Shown: positions 1-9,980 of the stretch, one piece after another
How positions within the stretch are numbered: position 1 is the first letter of the stretch
Layout of the letters: every line of letters starts with the position of its first letter
NCBI GenBank assembly: GCA_024195585.1
Contig: SWBL01000141.1
Span: 53,782-117,781, forward strand
Direction of reading: 5' to 3'
DNA from: Aureobasidium sp. EXF-3400
Taxonomy: Eukaryota > Ascomycota > Dothideomycetes > Dothideales > Saccotheciaceae
DNA length: 64,000 nt
Notes under the pieces: model-generated
The model's input: the letters and a program-made list of their open reading frames with translations, nothing else
Databases searched by the model: none
What the model was told of the DNA's origin: nothing
Program-made: the position numbers and the translations under genes

Positions 1-468
1 GGACACCAAAGATACCTTCATCCAACCAGGATAATCTTCGCCCTCGTTCGGACTTTCTTTATCTATAGCTTTCACAAACGGTTTTCGTTCCCAGGGTAGC
101 AAGTCAAGCTCGGGGTTTAGTGAACGAATTCTTTCGAGCACGTCCTTGTCAACAACCATGAACATATAGCTCTCAGGCCAAGCTAGTCGTCCCTCAAGAT
201 CCTGGGAACAGATCCATGAACGGAAGTGTCGTCGAAGTTGTTCAACGGTGGCATCTTCGAACTGCGCCTTGTCTTTCATCCAGTACGGTTGATGCCATGA
301 CTTGGTCAAGCGGCCGTCTTCGAGTTCTTGACTTGGAAGGCCATGAAGACTGTAGGTCTCGTACATGGCAAGGAACTTTGTCCAGTCTGCTTCCGAAGAG
401 TAATCGGTGCGATAGACAGCAAAGCCCCAGCGCCGTTTGTCCCAGAGTATTGTTGTAAAGCCACCCAT
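1..468 (-). CDS. Unknown fungal protein, 3' end outside the window
   Basis: An open minus-strand frame runs from an ATG at 468 off the left edge of the window, about 156 codons with no stop. The translation starts MGGFTTILWDKRRWGFAVYR and is rich in Trp and charged residues, like a short uncharacterised ascomycete family whose members begin with a 'WDKRRWGFAVYRT' type segment. An in-frame TAG lies ten codons upstream of the ATG, which supports this start unless an upstream exon exists. No catalytic motif or membrane segment is visible. Function is unknown; a longer frame on the same strand (306-608) overlaps but has no coherent composition. Confidence 0.55.
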   Translation of the reverse strand, partial: MGGFTTILWDKRRWGFAVYRTDYSSEADWTKFLAMYETYSLHGLPSQELEDGRLTKSWHQPYWMKDKAQFEDATVEQLRRHFRSWICSQDLEGRLAWPESYMFMVVDKDVLERIRSLNPELDLLPWERKPFVKAIDKESPNEGEDYPGWMKVSLVS

Positions 469-763
469 GACGCGTAAAGTTTGGAAGACAAAGTGCTAAT
501 GGCGCGAGGGAAGTGTTCTGTAGTCAGAGATGCGGCCATAGAGAAGACTGTGGGTGGAAACAATATTGATTGAAAAGTGAGCAAGCGCCAGGCGGAAATT
601 GTGGCCAAGACCTGCCAAGGTATACTTATATTGCATATACGTATAGACCACCTTTACGTCTTACCTGAATTATGTGGAGCCAAAGCTTCATGAATCCTCC
701 TTCTTCTAGCACTTTAGCATCCATTTCTGAGGTTCAACAAAATATGAATCACTCAAGCGCTAA

Positions 764-2548
764 TCAACGACGCGTATCTAATGGCGATTCAAGCTCATAT
801 ACCTTCGCAGTAGCTGGCAGCTCTTTGCTTTCTGCATGCGACGGCAGTTCTCTGACTTCGTGATCAGGTGGCAACTCGAGAAATGTGTAACCCTCGCTTG
901 TCGATTGTTGCTTTCGAAAGTCTCTGTCAGGACCAATCTCTGTGTTTTCGTCGGTTGGTTGTTGACGGGTACTTTGTTTCGACCTTTTTCTAAAGACACA
1001 GAATATGACTGCGGCAATGATTGCGATACCGATGACGACACCAATCACTATTCCTGCGATTCCGCCGCTAGGAGTACTGGAATGGTTTTTGCTGGGTGTG
1101 TTGCTCCATGTCGGCTCTGCAGGGATGGAAGAGGTTGAGTTGGAGGACTCAGTGGCGTCTATCACTTTCCAATGGCTCGCCCACGAGTCTGCAAACAGTG
1201 TCGCGTTACTGTACACTTCAAGCGTTGTAGCGCTGTTGGCGATATCCCGAGGTTCGAAGCCAAGTCCTTCGTTCCAGTCTCCAGGTCCGGGGGCTTGGGC
1301 AAGCCACATTGTGTTTGTGTGAGTGTTGTAGCCCAGGAAAGCAGCTTGGAGGAAGGCGCGGCCAAGACGCCACTGATCCGCAGGTGTGCGATCAAAGGGA
1401 ATACATGGGAAATACTGCACCGAAGGACTCACTACTGGAGATGTGAGGGTGAGGTTGAGAAGCTTGAAGGGAACCTTTATCGTGACGTTGGCCTCATCTC
1501 CTGGAGCGGAAGTGAAATGGAAACCCAAGTATGCCGGAGAATTGATGATCTGCTCATACAACGGATCAGAAGTGTTCCAGAGGTAGTAGTTGGTTGTTTG
1601 ATCATAGTAGACTGGTAGCTTCTGGGCCAGATTCGAACATGTTTGAGCAGGAAGATGAAGCCCTGGTGGCATCGGATCCGGTTTCACACTCAGCTGACTT
1701 GGCTGTCCGAGAACGTTGGTGAGCAGCTTTGATGCGTTACCAAAGGGAAACGGGCTTGGACCTGTTTCGACATCGATCGTTATATCCAATAATGTGGCCA
1801 TATAACCAGCATAACTTGTGTAAGGTCCGATGATCCTTCCTTTGTCATAGCCACCAAGAACGAGTGAACCGCTGTAGTTCAGAGCTGCGGATCCGATCTG
1901 TAAGCCGTAGGAGTATGAGGGTATAAATGATTCGTTGTAAAGCGAACCAGCGAAAATCCATGGCTCGTCAGACTCTTTACCATCGGACAAAGCTTGAGTG
2001 TCTCTATCCATGCCGCTGTTGAGTGCAAAGAAACCAAGCTCGGGAGCGACTTTTATCCCATTCGGGTACTTGACAGAGAAGGTGTCAATGCTGGCAAGAT
2101 CGACATCGTAGACGGTACATTGATCTCCTTCAAGGCCAATGGTGACGGCAGCTGGGTAGACTGTACCGGTGATGTTGATGAAGGAAGGGGCATCCCAGAT
2201 ATTTGGTGGAGGTTGTGATATGGGGTTTGTTTCTGGGTCCCAAACTCCTCCATTGCCGCATTGAGGACCATAGGCTCGACAAGCCAAACTCGACGGTATG
2301 TAAGAGGCATAATAGCTGCCCACCAGGAGATCTATTGGCACTTGTTCCGACGTAATGTTGGTGCTGTTTGGAGTCCCGCCCACATTAATTGTTATCGCGT
2401 TCCATGGCCCGTCCGGTCCATAAGTCTTTAAACTCCAATCAACTACAAGACTAGTAGGCAGCGCTGTGGTCATACGGATCGCACACAATATCGTCGCGAC
2501 TGTGGCTGTCGGGTATTGAGAATGGGCAAGTGCAAACATTGCGGGCAT
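764..2548 (-). CDS. Membrane-anchored pepsin-fold (A1-like) protein, probably catalytically inactive
   Basis: A single-exon 594-aa protein of the fungal 'acid protease-like' type. The N-terminal half has the pepsin-like pattern (GPDGPWNAITINVGG, then QVPIDLLVGS near residue 70-78, then the Cys pair in CRAYGPQCGNGG). Where an active aspartic protease has D-T-G-S the sequence reads D-L-L-V-G-S, and the second site near residue 315 reads Y-Y-D-Q-T-T instead of D-T/S-G. Both catalytic motifs are therefore altered. Many N-x-S/T sites follow. A hydrophobic stretch at about residues 490-515 (GGIAGIVIGVVIGIAII onward) is followed by RKRSK, a type I membrane anchor with a cytosolic tail of about 75 residues. 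Related proteins are usually annotated as A1-domain proteins of unknown role at the cell surface; a sensor or wall-binding role is only inference. The N terminus is weakly signal-peptide-like. Confidence 0.85.
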   Translation of the reverse strand: MPAMFALAHSQYPTATVATILCAIRMTTALPTSLVVDWSLKTYGPDGPWNAITINVGGTPNSTNITSEQVPIDLLVGSYYASYIPSSLACRAYGPQCGNGGVWDPETNPISQPPPNIWDAPSFINITGTVYPAAVTIGLEGDQCTVYDVDLASIDTFSVKYPNGIKVAPELGFFALNSGMDRDTQALSDGKESDEPWIFAGSLYNESFIPSYSYGLQIGSAALNYSGSLVLGGYDKGRIIGPYTSYAGYMATLLDITIDVETGPSPFPFGNASKLLTNVLGQPSQLSVKPDPMPPGLHLPAQTCSNLAQKLPVYYDQTTNYYLWNTSDPLYEQIINSPAYLGFHFTSAPGDEANVTIKVPFKLLNLTLTSPVVSPSVQYFPCIPFDRTPADQWRLGRAFLQAAFLGYNTHTNTMWLAQAPGPGDWNEGLGFEPRDIANSATTLEVYSNATLFADSWASHWKVIDATESSNSTSSIPAEPTWSNTPSKNHSSTPSGGIAGIVIGVVIGIAIIAAVIFCVFRKRSKQSTRQQPTDENTEIGPDRDFRKQQSTSEGYTFLELPPDHEVRELPSHAESKELPATAKVYELESPLDTRR

Positions 2549-3298
2549 CCAAGTCGCAAGGAAGGAAAAGGTGAAACGTAGAGTTGACTGGAAAAAGTTT
2601 ACTTACATAGTCGAGTAAATTTTCCACTAGCTCCAAGTCGCCGAACTCGAGGATGTAGTCGCCTATCGCACACAGGTATTAATAGTAGAGTGCGCTTTAT
2701 ATTGAGGCTGGAGGCCTTGCGCAGCCATGGGGACATGGTTATACAGCAGCATCAATCAATCTCATCCTTCCCGATCCCGCATTGAGTTTAGCTTGCTCCA
2801 TGGTTTCAAGTGCCAACAACCCTTCTATGCGCAGTAAAGCTTGTACCTGCATAGAGCTGTGCCACAAGGGTAAGATAGCACCGCAGAATAAGTGATTAAT
2901 ATGTGAGGTCGATGTAGTTGATCAGAAGGCGGTTTCACGAGAGGACAAGACGCCGCATATTTTCGAGGTGCGTGCATCGGTCACTCGCAAGACTACAAGT
3001 CATGAGCCTCGACCTCGCCTCACGATGATTCATGGTGCGGTTCTTATGATTGACAGGCTTGATATGGGAAGTTTTGGCGAGTGATGTGGGGTATCATGTT
3101 CATGTTGATGAAGCATTGTAGACAGAGGCCAGGAAGCAGTTGGGAAGAACAGGACTTACTGTGAGTGGGAGCTTCCGGAATTCGATCGCGTGAACTCGGT
3201 ACCAGGGCCCCCACCTGCAAGAGGTCCTTGCGCCTTAGAAAACCCTACGCGGGTATTTGCCAATTAATAATCAGACAATAGCCTTATCAATCTGCAAG
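2549..3298. other. Intergenic, no gene seen
   Basis: About 750 bases between the protease-like gene start and the pseudogene at 3299. It should contain the 5' region of the minus-strand gene. I see no coherent reading frame, RNA gene or repeat. Confidence 0.5.
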
Positions 3299-4034
3299 AT
3301 GTACTACGAAGGAGGCATACTAGCACATATCGTCGAAGACGTACCAGGATCGGACGAGGACGAAACTGATTCATCCTTCGAGTCCGAGGCTGAGGAGGAC
3401 GAGTACGATGCCGCGGCATACGCGCAAGCCATGCAATGGGCAGAATAATCAGAAGCAGAAGTTTCGGCACAAGAACAGAAGCTACGATCAGATTTCCTAG
3501 CTGGAGAATCGACGCCGGTTGGCCCTCTCAATGGCACATGGCATCTCTATTCCCCAGACTATTGACCTGGCGAGACTGCCCTCAACGCGCTCATGATTGG
3601 TGAACCCAGCGAATCTGAGATGGAGGAATATGGCGAACCACATGGCTCTTCGAAGATTGATGGGGAGCTACATCTCGGACTCAATGGCGAAACGATGCTT
3701 AGCGAAGTCATACCCTTCGAGTCGCCCACGAAAGCATCGATCAATGCTATTGAGTTGCCATTACTCCGTATTGGACGAAGACTTCGAAAACATCTAATAC
3801 AGTATTCGCATTACCTTTCTTGGCGATGAAAAACCAAGGGCTACCATTCCCACAGCTCGCATCGGAGAATATGACGGCAGCGCGGATGCTATCGAGTTCA
3901 CTGGTATCTGGTATGATCTAAAAAGGCTCAAGAGAGAGCACGCAGAGGAGCGACGAAGGGAAAAGGAGTCGGAAGACAAGCATGAGAGCCATTCCAAAGA
4001 TACCGAGGGCCTGAAGCCTTGGAACAATTTCTAG
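3299..4034 (+). pseudogene. Decayed gene of an uncharacterised acidic fungal family
   Basis: Plus-strand coding character continues from MYYEGGILAHIVEDVPGSDE at 3299 to NNF-stop at 4034, but is interrupted by TAA at 3446-3448, TGA at 3563-3565, one frame change around 3740-3770 and TAA at 3795-3797. The translated blocks are coherent: an acidic N-terminal region, a 'GTWHLYSPDY' strand, a 'KIDGELHLGLNGETM' segment, 'YSIRITFLGDEKPRATIPTA', then a highly charged C terminus (LKRLKREHAEERRREKESED). This order resembles the fungal repeat family in which 'GTY/W...P' is followed by 'GDG..G.I.FLG'. I know of no function for that family. Each stop could arise by a single C-to-T or G-to-A transition (CAA to TAA, TGG to TGA, CAA to TAA). 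Alternative: an expressed short N-terminal peptide of about 49 aa. Confidence 0.55.
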
Positions 4035-4103
4035 CTCAGGTGTGGGTTTTACATCTAGACGACCAGCAGGAGGATATTGTGCCTATGCCGCACCTCCCAA
4101 TGA

Positions 4104-4743
4104 TCACATACTGCAGAATCGGATTGCAATCTGAGGTGGCTTTGCCTCCTCAAATATGGAGTTCGACCTCTGCTACCGCTGTCCACTTGCGTTGATGGAA
4201 CCTGATCAGATCCTCACTTCTATCAGACCCGCTTCTTGAATCTTGTTCAAGAATGCGCGGAATGTTATCGAGTGTTGAGACATATCTGCGAGCACTACTA
4301 TAAGTTCTACGTCTTCTCCCATGATACTCGCAGCTCTTACCGTAGAGTTCTGTGAGCACAGGCCCAAATAAAGGCAAGTTTCCCCACAACTTATTCTGTT
4401 TACCCCAAATCGTCACCTCTTGTGCCTCGATCTTCTTCAGTTCCACAAGGATCTCTACGATACAAGTCTGGGCTTTATCGTCATCTTGCTGGTAGGCCTG
4501 GCTGAGTTTCACTACGACCTCCCAGAATTCCCAGAGGAAACTTTCGATGCTTTCAGGTTTCTCGTCTTGCTCGAACTTGCGGTTGAATGGCGTCAAAGCA
4601 TTCAGTTGGCTTGCAGCGAGGGCCGAGTCGTGATTTCCGGGATAGAGAGCGACCTGACTGTTGATTATGCGAGCAGCCGCATGTACAGGTTCCCAGGGAT
4701 CCAAGGGATCGAGATGGATCTTGAGGAGCTGGTCTTCGTTCAT
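4104..4743 (-). CDS. DUF3632-family protein, probably truncated or multi-exon
   Basis: The start MNEDQLLKIHLDPLDPW and the core 'ESFLWEFWEVVVKLSQ ... TIWGKQNKLWGNLPLFGPVL' match the fungal DUF3632 family, whose function is unknown. The unspliced frame runs to 4150 but becomes Arg/Ser-rich after 'LTELYG'. A 55-nt GTAAG...GCAG intron at 4286-4340 restores a family-like continuation (Y-D-M-S-Q-H-S-I-T-F-R-A-F-L-N-K-I-Q-E-A-G). That frame ends at a TGA at 4206-4208 (160 aa), or continues through a second possible 48-nt GTGAGG...GTAGCAG intron to a stop at 4104. Family members are generally longer, so this copy may be C-terminally shortened. The exact 3' end is uncertain. Confidence 0.6.
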
Positions 4744-6083
4744 CGCGTTCCGTGAACTTTGCGTAATGTGATTATGTCTGTCTTGTGGAAAGTGTACGAT
4801 GATTTACAGGCAGCATTTGTAGACCTTATTGAGTGAAAGGCACGCAAGACCAAGCTTGACAGTAGTGATCTTCTGACGTCATACGGCATAGTTGATCATC
4901 GCATAAAGTAAGCCCGAGAATATCTCCTTGCAACGACTGGCAATAAAGAATCCTTCTGTTACGGCCGAGCCTCAAGATCTTCGACTTGGAAGACAGTTGG
5001 GGAGCATATCCACTAATCCTTCACATAATTTTACATGAACATTGGCACGATTGCTTTCCGAGAAAGGTCCTGTGCGAGCACGTACGAGAGCTAGCCTTGC
5101 AGTCCGCACACGTCTTGCGAGGAGCTGGCTTTGTAATAGACTCAGAAAAACCAGCACAGAACTCGAAGTGAGGCTCAAACCATGATATTCTGCAAGGATT
5201 TCTTGTGTGGCAGGTTCCTTTCGACGGTCGAGATAGGTTTCACTCGTACGGAGATGGTGATCTCTGTTCAGCAGACAAGCTAAAATCAGAGCGCATCCTG
5301 CTGAGCCGTGAGTGATCGCCCACTACTAACTTATAGCTATGAACATACTAGTCCTGAGACATCAGGAGATGACCGCAGTCCAATCGCTGTCCGCTCAGCC
5401 AAGACTCTAGATAGTAGAACACCATGAATGGTGAGTCCCCCTACGTTGCGGGTCGAGAAATGGAACAGAGAGCAGACAGGAACGAACCATCTTCACGAAA
5501 GCATACTTAGTGACTACGGCTCTTGCTCGGTGGTCGCATAGACCAGTTTATCTATAGTTGAAACCATTTTTCTTGAGCAAGACGACCTTGTGTCAATCAC
5601 TGGGTACGATTCGGACTTGTTTTCCCTTCAGGACATGGGTCGAAGGATCATATCTACGTACGTATGCTCTGTCAGATAGTCCTGCTATTGCTCTTGGACT
5701 GTCAAACAGACAGCTCAACAGCGCGGGATCGTCGATCCAGCTGTGTACGAGCTTGAGAGCCCGGAATTCGCAGAGGGATTGACATAAGGTGTGGATCAAT
5801 ACTTTGAGGCAGTCCACAACAACTATGGCCTGATTTACCGCCACACTCAGGTTGACTAGAGACCCAAGCACGCACCGTGAGAACAACGGTGTGGTGACTA
5901 CACCAAAAGGTGTCCGATCTGCTTGTGAGGTATGTCACGGAATACGAAGCTCTCGAAGACGCCAGATTTAGGAAGGGTCGGAATAGATATAAATGTAGGC
6001 TGCTTGTCTAGCTAATCAACTTTCGGATCAAAGCCTTCCCTCCATCCTCTACCCATTTCGACATCTACTTCCTCTAGTTCGTC
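4744..6083. other. Gene-poor stretch with a possible degraded fragment
   Basis: About 1.3 kb without a supported gene. Around 5690-5857 the plus strand shows a short coding-like frame (R-G-I-V-D-P-A-V-Y-E-L-E-S-P-E-F-A-E-G-L-T) broken by TAA at 5785-5787 and continuing as G-V-D-Q-Y-F-E-A-V-H-N-N-Y-G-L. It is too short to assign. The right end is the promoter of the ribonuclease gene. Confidence 0.35.
5988..5993 (+). promoter_or_regulatory. TATA box of the ribonuclease gene
   Basis: TATAAA lies 91 bp upstream of the ATG at 6084 and is followed by a pyrimidine-rich leader, a common arrangement for highly induced fungal secreted-protein genes. Confidence 0.5.
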
Positions 6084-6823
6084 ATGCATTATTTTCACCT
6101 CTACTTGGCGGCAGTCCTAGCATCTCCTCTTGTCACTGGCAGCCCAGTTGAGCTTGTAGCTCGCGATACCAAGTACAACTGTCCCATGGGGGGCGCGATG
6201 TCTCTCGATAACGCTATGGGTGTCATTCATCAGGCCCCCCCTGAAAGTAACGGAAATCCGAGTACGTAAAGGCACGAACACCCGGCCGCAGACGGTATGA
6301 CACGGCTGACACACGTCTCAAGACACTGGTTCAGGTTATCCACACGTAATACCAAACCCACAAAGGCACTGACTCTCAATTTTTCTGATGTTGAATAGGA
6401 ATTTTATAACGCTCCTGACGCCAATGGCAAACGCCAGTGAGTTGGGATGAATACAGTAGAACCACGTTCCTGTTTCTAGGGTGGCGTTGTTCGTGAAGTT
6501 CATTTTGTGCTAACGCACTGAAACAGAATTGCCTTGACAGATTGGGACTCGAAATGTTTGGATTCGGACAAGCAACAAAAGAGGCTGCTTGAAGCACCCA
6601 TATTTGCGGATCAGCATCTTTACGACTTCCAGAAAAAGAAGCCTAAAGAGGTTCCAGGTCCCGCTCGTGTCATCTATACAGCTGGTATGTTTAGCGGTGT
6701 CCAAACTTCTCACTGCAATCCCCAGCTGAACCGTCAACAGATACTGACAAGTATTTCTGTGGTATTATCGCCCACATCGGGGAAAATAGCTCTGGGCCAT
6801 TTGAGACTTGTCCTAAGGCTTGA
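6084..6823 (+). CDS. Secreted guanyl-type ribonuclease (RNase T1/N1 family)
   Basis: Predicted exons are 6084-6261, 6335-6345, 6399-6436, 6527-6684 and 6741-6823; the sum is 468 nt and encodes 155 aa in one continuous frame. The protein begins with a signal peptide of about 19-20 residues. All five catalytic positions known for RNase T1 have counterparts in the right order: Tyr and His of the S-Y-P-H motif, Glu of L-L-E-A-P-I, Arg of A-R-V-I-Y, and His of I-I-A-H-I-G. Four cysteines remain in the mature part (NCPMG, SKCLD, YFCGI, ETCPKA), enough for the two family disulfides. The expected activity is cleavage of extracellular single-stranded RNA after guanosine. Plant- and microbe-associated fungi use this family both for nutrition and as secreted effectors; which applies here is unknown. 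Exon 2 is only 11 nt and encodes the YPH catalytic strand. Every intron has GT...AG ends. The gene has its own TATA box and faces no close neighbour. Confidence 0.8.
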
Positions 6824-7555
6824 AAGAAGTAGGACCTGGGAACTTGTATACACTCTTCTCTGTCATCCACTACTCGACTGAAACGACTGGAGAGTTATTA
6901 GAAGCAAAGCTAGGAGGGTGCTACAATGGACGTAGAGAATAGGAGCATTAAGTGATTGAGTAGCTGAACAAGGAACGGTGGCGGGATGTAGGAGTAGCAA
7001 CTATCACTTAGTAACGGCAGCGAGGAGAGACGATATAGCAAATTCGTAAATTCGCAAGTTGGGTAAGATACAAAGTTATCAGTTATAGCGCAGTGGCCGC
7101 ATTAACCGATCGTCGTTAATGAGTCCACTGCGCCATAACTCTATTCTCAGCGTCTGAGCCTTCTAGCGTTTGAGCCTTCTAGCGAATTCGTTAACTTCCT
7201 AGTTTCGGCCGTATATTGCTGAAATTTTCTACGTTCCTTGATCTCACCTGTATTCAGATTGCAGATTTTCAGTCTCAGAACATTGTCGCCTCTGTAATTC
7301 AGCAATAGGATATCCACGGCTTCCTCACCACCTTTAGGTAGGCTCTTCTCCACATTTATCCTTGCAGCACTTTGATCCCTGATGGCTGTGACACGTCATG
7401 ATATTTCGCTACATTAGATATCTGCAACAATGACAACGACGGTAGACAGTCCGGTAGATCACAGTAGAGTGTCAACCAAGTGAAACAGTGTTTCCTCCGT
7501 GTTCAAGCTTTTCTACCTTTCCTCATATCTGTCAACTTCCTGCGTATCTGCAATT
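6824..7555. other. Intergenic region with hairpin
   Basis: Non-coding between the ribonuclease and the GMC gene. It holds the inverted repeat at 7081-7140 and a short direct duplication of TGAGCCTTCTAGCG at about 7155-7185. The minus-strand frame at 7147-7353 (68 aa) is Lys/Arg/Leu-rich without recognisable features. Confidence 0.45.
7081..7140. repeat. 26-bp imperfect inverted repeat around an 8-nt loop
   Basis: The left arm 7081-7106 and the right arm 7115-7140 pair at 23 of 26 positions. The 8-nt spacer CGATCGTC contains the palindrome CGATCG. The arms begin AGTTAT(A/G)GCGCAGTGG. Such a long near-perfect palindrome is typical of a miniature inverted-repeat element or a transposon relic, or could form a cruciform or RNA hairpin. 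No transposase is nearby and no target-site duplication is obvious. Confidence 0.6.
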
Positions 7556-9754
7556 ATGGTTCTTGGTTACTTCGAAGAAGAGAGAGTGTACGACTTTATT
7601 GTCGTTGGCGGTTCGTATGAGTCTGCCTCCTATGCGAGAGCATGCACTAAGGATATATAGGTGGAACTGCAGGAAATTGCGTCGCAGGTCGTCTGGCAGA
7701 AAACCCCAACCTCTCGATTCTTGTCATTGAGGCTGGCACCGAGTTTGTCCTTCACCAAGATCAAGTCTTTCAAACCTGACATGACATTCTAGCAACCCCC
7801 TCAAAGAAGAAAGAATCTCGACTCCCGCTCTTGCATTCCAACTCGTGGAAGTGAATATGACTGGCAATACCCCGTCATTTTCTGGGACAGAGACGGAGAA
7901 AAGAGACATGAACCCAAAAACACAAGAGGGAAAGTATTGGGTGGAAGCAGTTGTTTGAATTACTATACTTGGTTGCGTGGCAGTCGTCCTACTTATGATG
8001 AATGGGTCAAGTATGGCGGCAGCGGATGGAGTTGGGACAAGTGCTTTCCCTACTTCCAAAAGGTGGGTTGTGGGATCCTGTTGAGTTGATGAATGATACT
8101 GATACAACTAGTCTGGCACGATGCACGACAAAAATCAAATCCTGGATCATGATACCGCGCATGTCGCTGCGGATGGACCTCTCAAGATCAATCCCGCCGT
8201 CCCAATCCCTCTCGCGGGAAAGTTGCAGGAAGCGTGGAAGTCTCAAGGCCATCGACTCAACGACGACATTTACAACGGTACTGTGGATGGCCTTGCCCAC
8301 GTCTGTCACACCATTGACTCAGGCCACCGAGTCCCCTCTACTGTCTTCCTGGACGGTCACAAGAACATCACCGTCAAATCTCGCACAATGGTCCATCGCT
8401 TGTTGTTCAGCGGCGGAACCTGCACTGGCGTACTAACCCACGCAACAGACAAGAAACAATCATACTATGCTCGCCAAGAAGTAATCATCTGCGCAGGCGT
8501 CTTCGAAAGCCCAAAACTGCTTATGTTGAGTGGGATTGGTCCTTCCTCCCCCTCCTCCCTAACAGACTTGACTGCCATCTCGTCTGGCATTGGTCATAGT
8601 ATTAACTCTCCACATGTTGGCCAAAGTATCCAAGATCACCCTGTTGCGCCGCATGCGTTTGTGCTCAAAGATGGTAACAGGCTTGACGAAGTGCTCAGAC
8701 CAGGTGTCAAGAACTTGGAAGCTAAAGCTGAGTACAAACTCGCCAAAAAAGGCCCTCTGGCCTCGAGTTTGTTAGAGATGAGTGGATTGCTCGAGTAGAC
8801 GAGCAGTTGAGGAAATGCAAGGAGTGGAGAGAAGAAGAGGGAAAGCGCGGTCATGATCCCTTGGGTCCTCAAGGCCAACCTCATTTCGATTTTGACTTTT
8901 TGGTTCGTTGCATCGTCCTTCCTCTTGTCACTGAATGCTGACGCGCGAAAACAGCCATGCTTTGCTTCTCCCTTCTTCCCTCATGTCCCTGAGCCCAATG
9001 AGGGTAGTTACATGACTATTGTCGTATCTCTGCTTCGCCCGCTCTCCCGTGGCTCGTTGACTTTGAAGTCTGCAGATGCACTCGATTTCCCTCTGATCAA
9101 TATGAATTACCTCGATCACCCTTTAGATGCAGTCGCTCTGCGCGAGGGCGTACGTTTCGTCGATGAGATTGTTCTCAGAGGCGATGGTATGGAGGATATC
9201 ATCATTGGCGAGTATCCTGAAGGCGAGGGTGGGATCGTCAGGGGAGAGCCCAAAGAGAATGGATCGAGCGATGGCGTGTATGGCGCCAAAAAGGGCGAGA
9301 AAGATGAAGGCAAGAGTGTCGAGGGCAATACTGACCAGATGTTGGGTTTGGACAAAGTACGCGAAAGCGATGAAGGTATGGCTCAATGGTTGAAAGGTCG
9401 CGTAACCAGTGGATATCGTAAGTTCTCCCCCCTCTTCTTCTGACCATCTTCTTTCCTTTCTGTAGCCCTGTTACCGGATATACTAACCATCCTTTAGATC
9501 CATGTGGTTCCTGCAGAATGGGACCAACAATCGATGAAGGCGTTGTCAATGGACGTCTCCAAGTTCATGGTGTCCGCAACCTTCGCGTTATCGATGCAAG
9601 CGTTTTTCCAATCATTCCTGATGCCCGCATTCAGAATCCTGTGTATATGGTTGCTGAAAAGGGAGCTGATATGATTAAACAGGATCACCCTGCCTTGTAT
9701 CAGGAGACAAAAGGTCTGGTGGACAAGGTCAAGGGTCTTGTTCTTCGGGAATGA
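7556..9754 (+). pseudogene. GMC oxidoreductase (choline dehydrogenase/alcohol oxidase-like), frameshifted
   Basis: All landmarks of an FAD-dependent GMC oxidoreductase are present. The dinucleotide-binding G-G-G-T-A-G-N is formed by joining exon 7556-7610 to the exon starting at 7661. Then come GKVLGGSSCLNYYTWLRG, the central FAD/substrate domains, and HPCGSCRMG with the active-site His, across a 79-80 nt intron at 9418-9497 with a TACTAAC branch site. The C terminus is ARIQNPVYMVAEKGADMI. Further introns are inferred at 7743-7792 and from the GTGGGT after YFQK to the TAG near 8111. The frame breaks three times: about 7842 (after TPALAFQL, before GSEYDW), about 8778 (after SLLEMSG, before WIARVDEQL), and about 8935. 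Sequence on both sides of each break is conserved. A low-complexity charged insertion precedes the active site. Either the gene decayed recently or the assembly has indel errors. The intact enzyme would oxidise an alcohol; the substrate is unknown. Confidence 0.7.
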
Positions 9755-9980
9755 TGGAATTGAGATGATGTTCCGATGGCGATGCGCTATTGGATGTGTA
9801 TAGCTATCTTCGCAACTCGATTAGATGGGTGATCTCGGCCTACAGATTATTCGGGTTATAGGAAACCGGTGACGAACAAGGATGGCCACCACGTCACAAG
9901 GACAGTTGCATCTCAATGGAGCTTTTTGCTTCTTTTTCCCAACAATCTCATGGCATCTATTGAGCTCCACAGGTTCGTTA

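Noticed and set aside
4970..4980. CGGCCGA-containing word as a further palindrome copy
   Set aside because: Reads ACGGCCGA, not the exact palindrome; similar near-matches at 7204, 17280, 39236 and 58450 were also not counted.
7147..7353. 68-aa minus-strand frame beside the hairpin
   Set aside because: Low-complexity basic peptide without start context; considered as a transposon remnant but nothing supports it.
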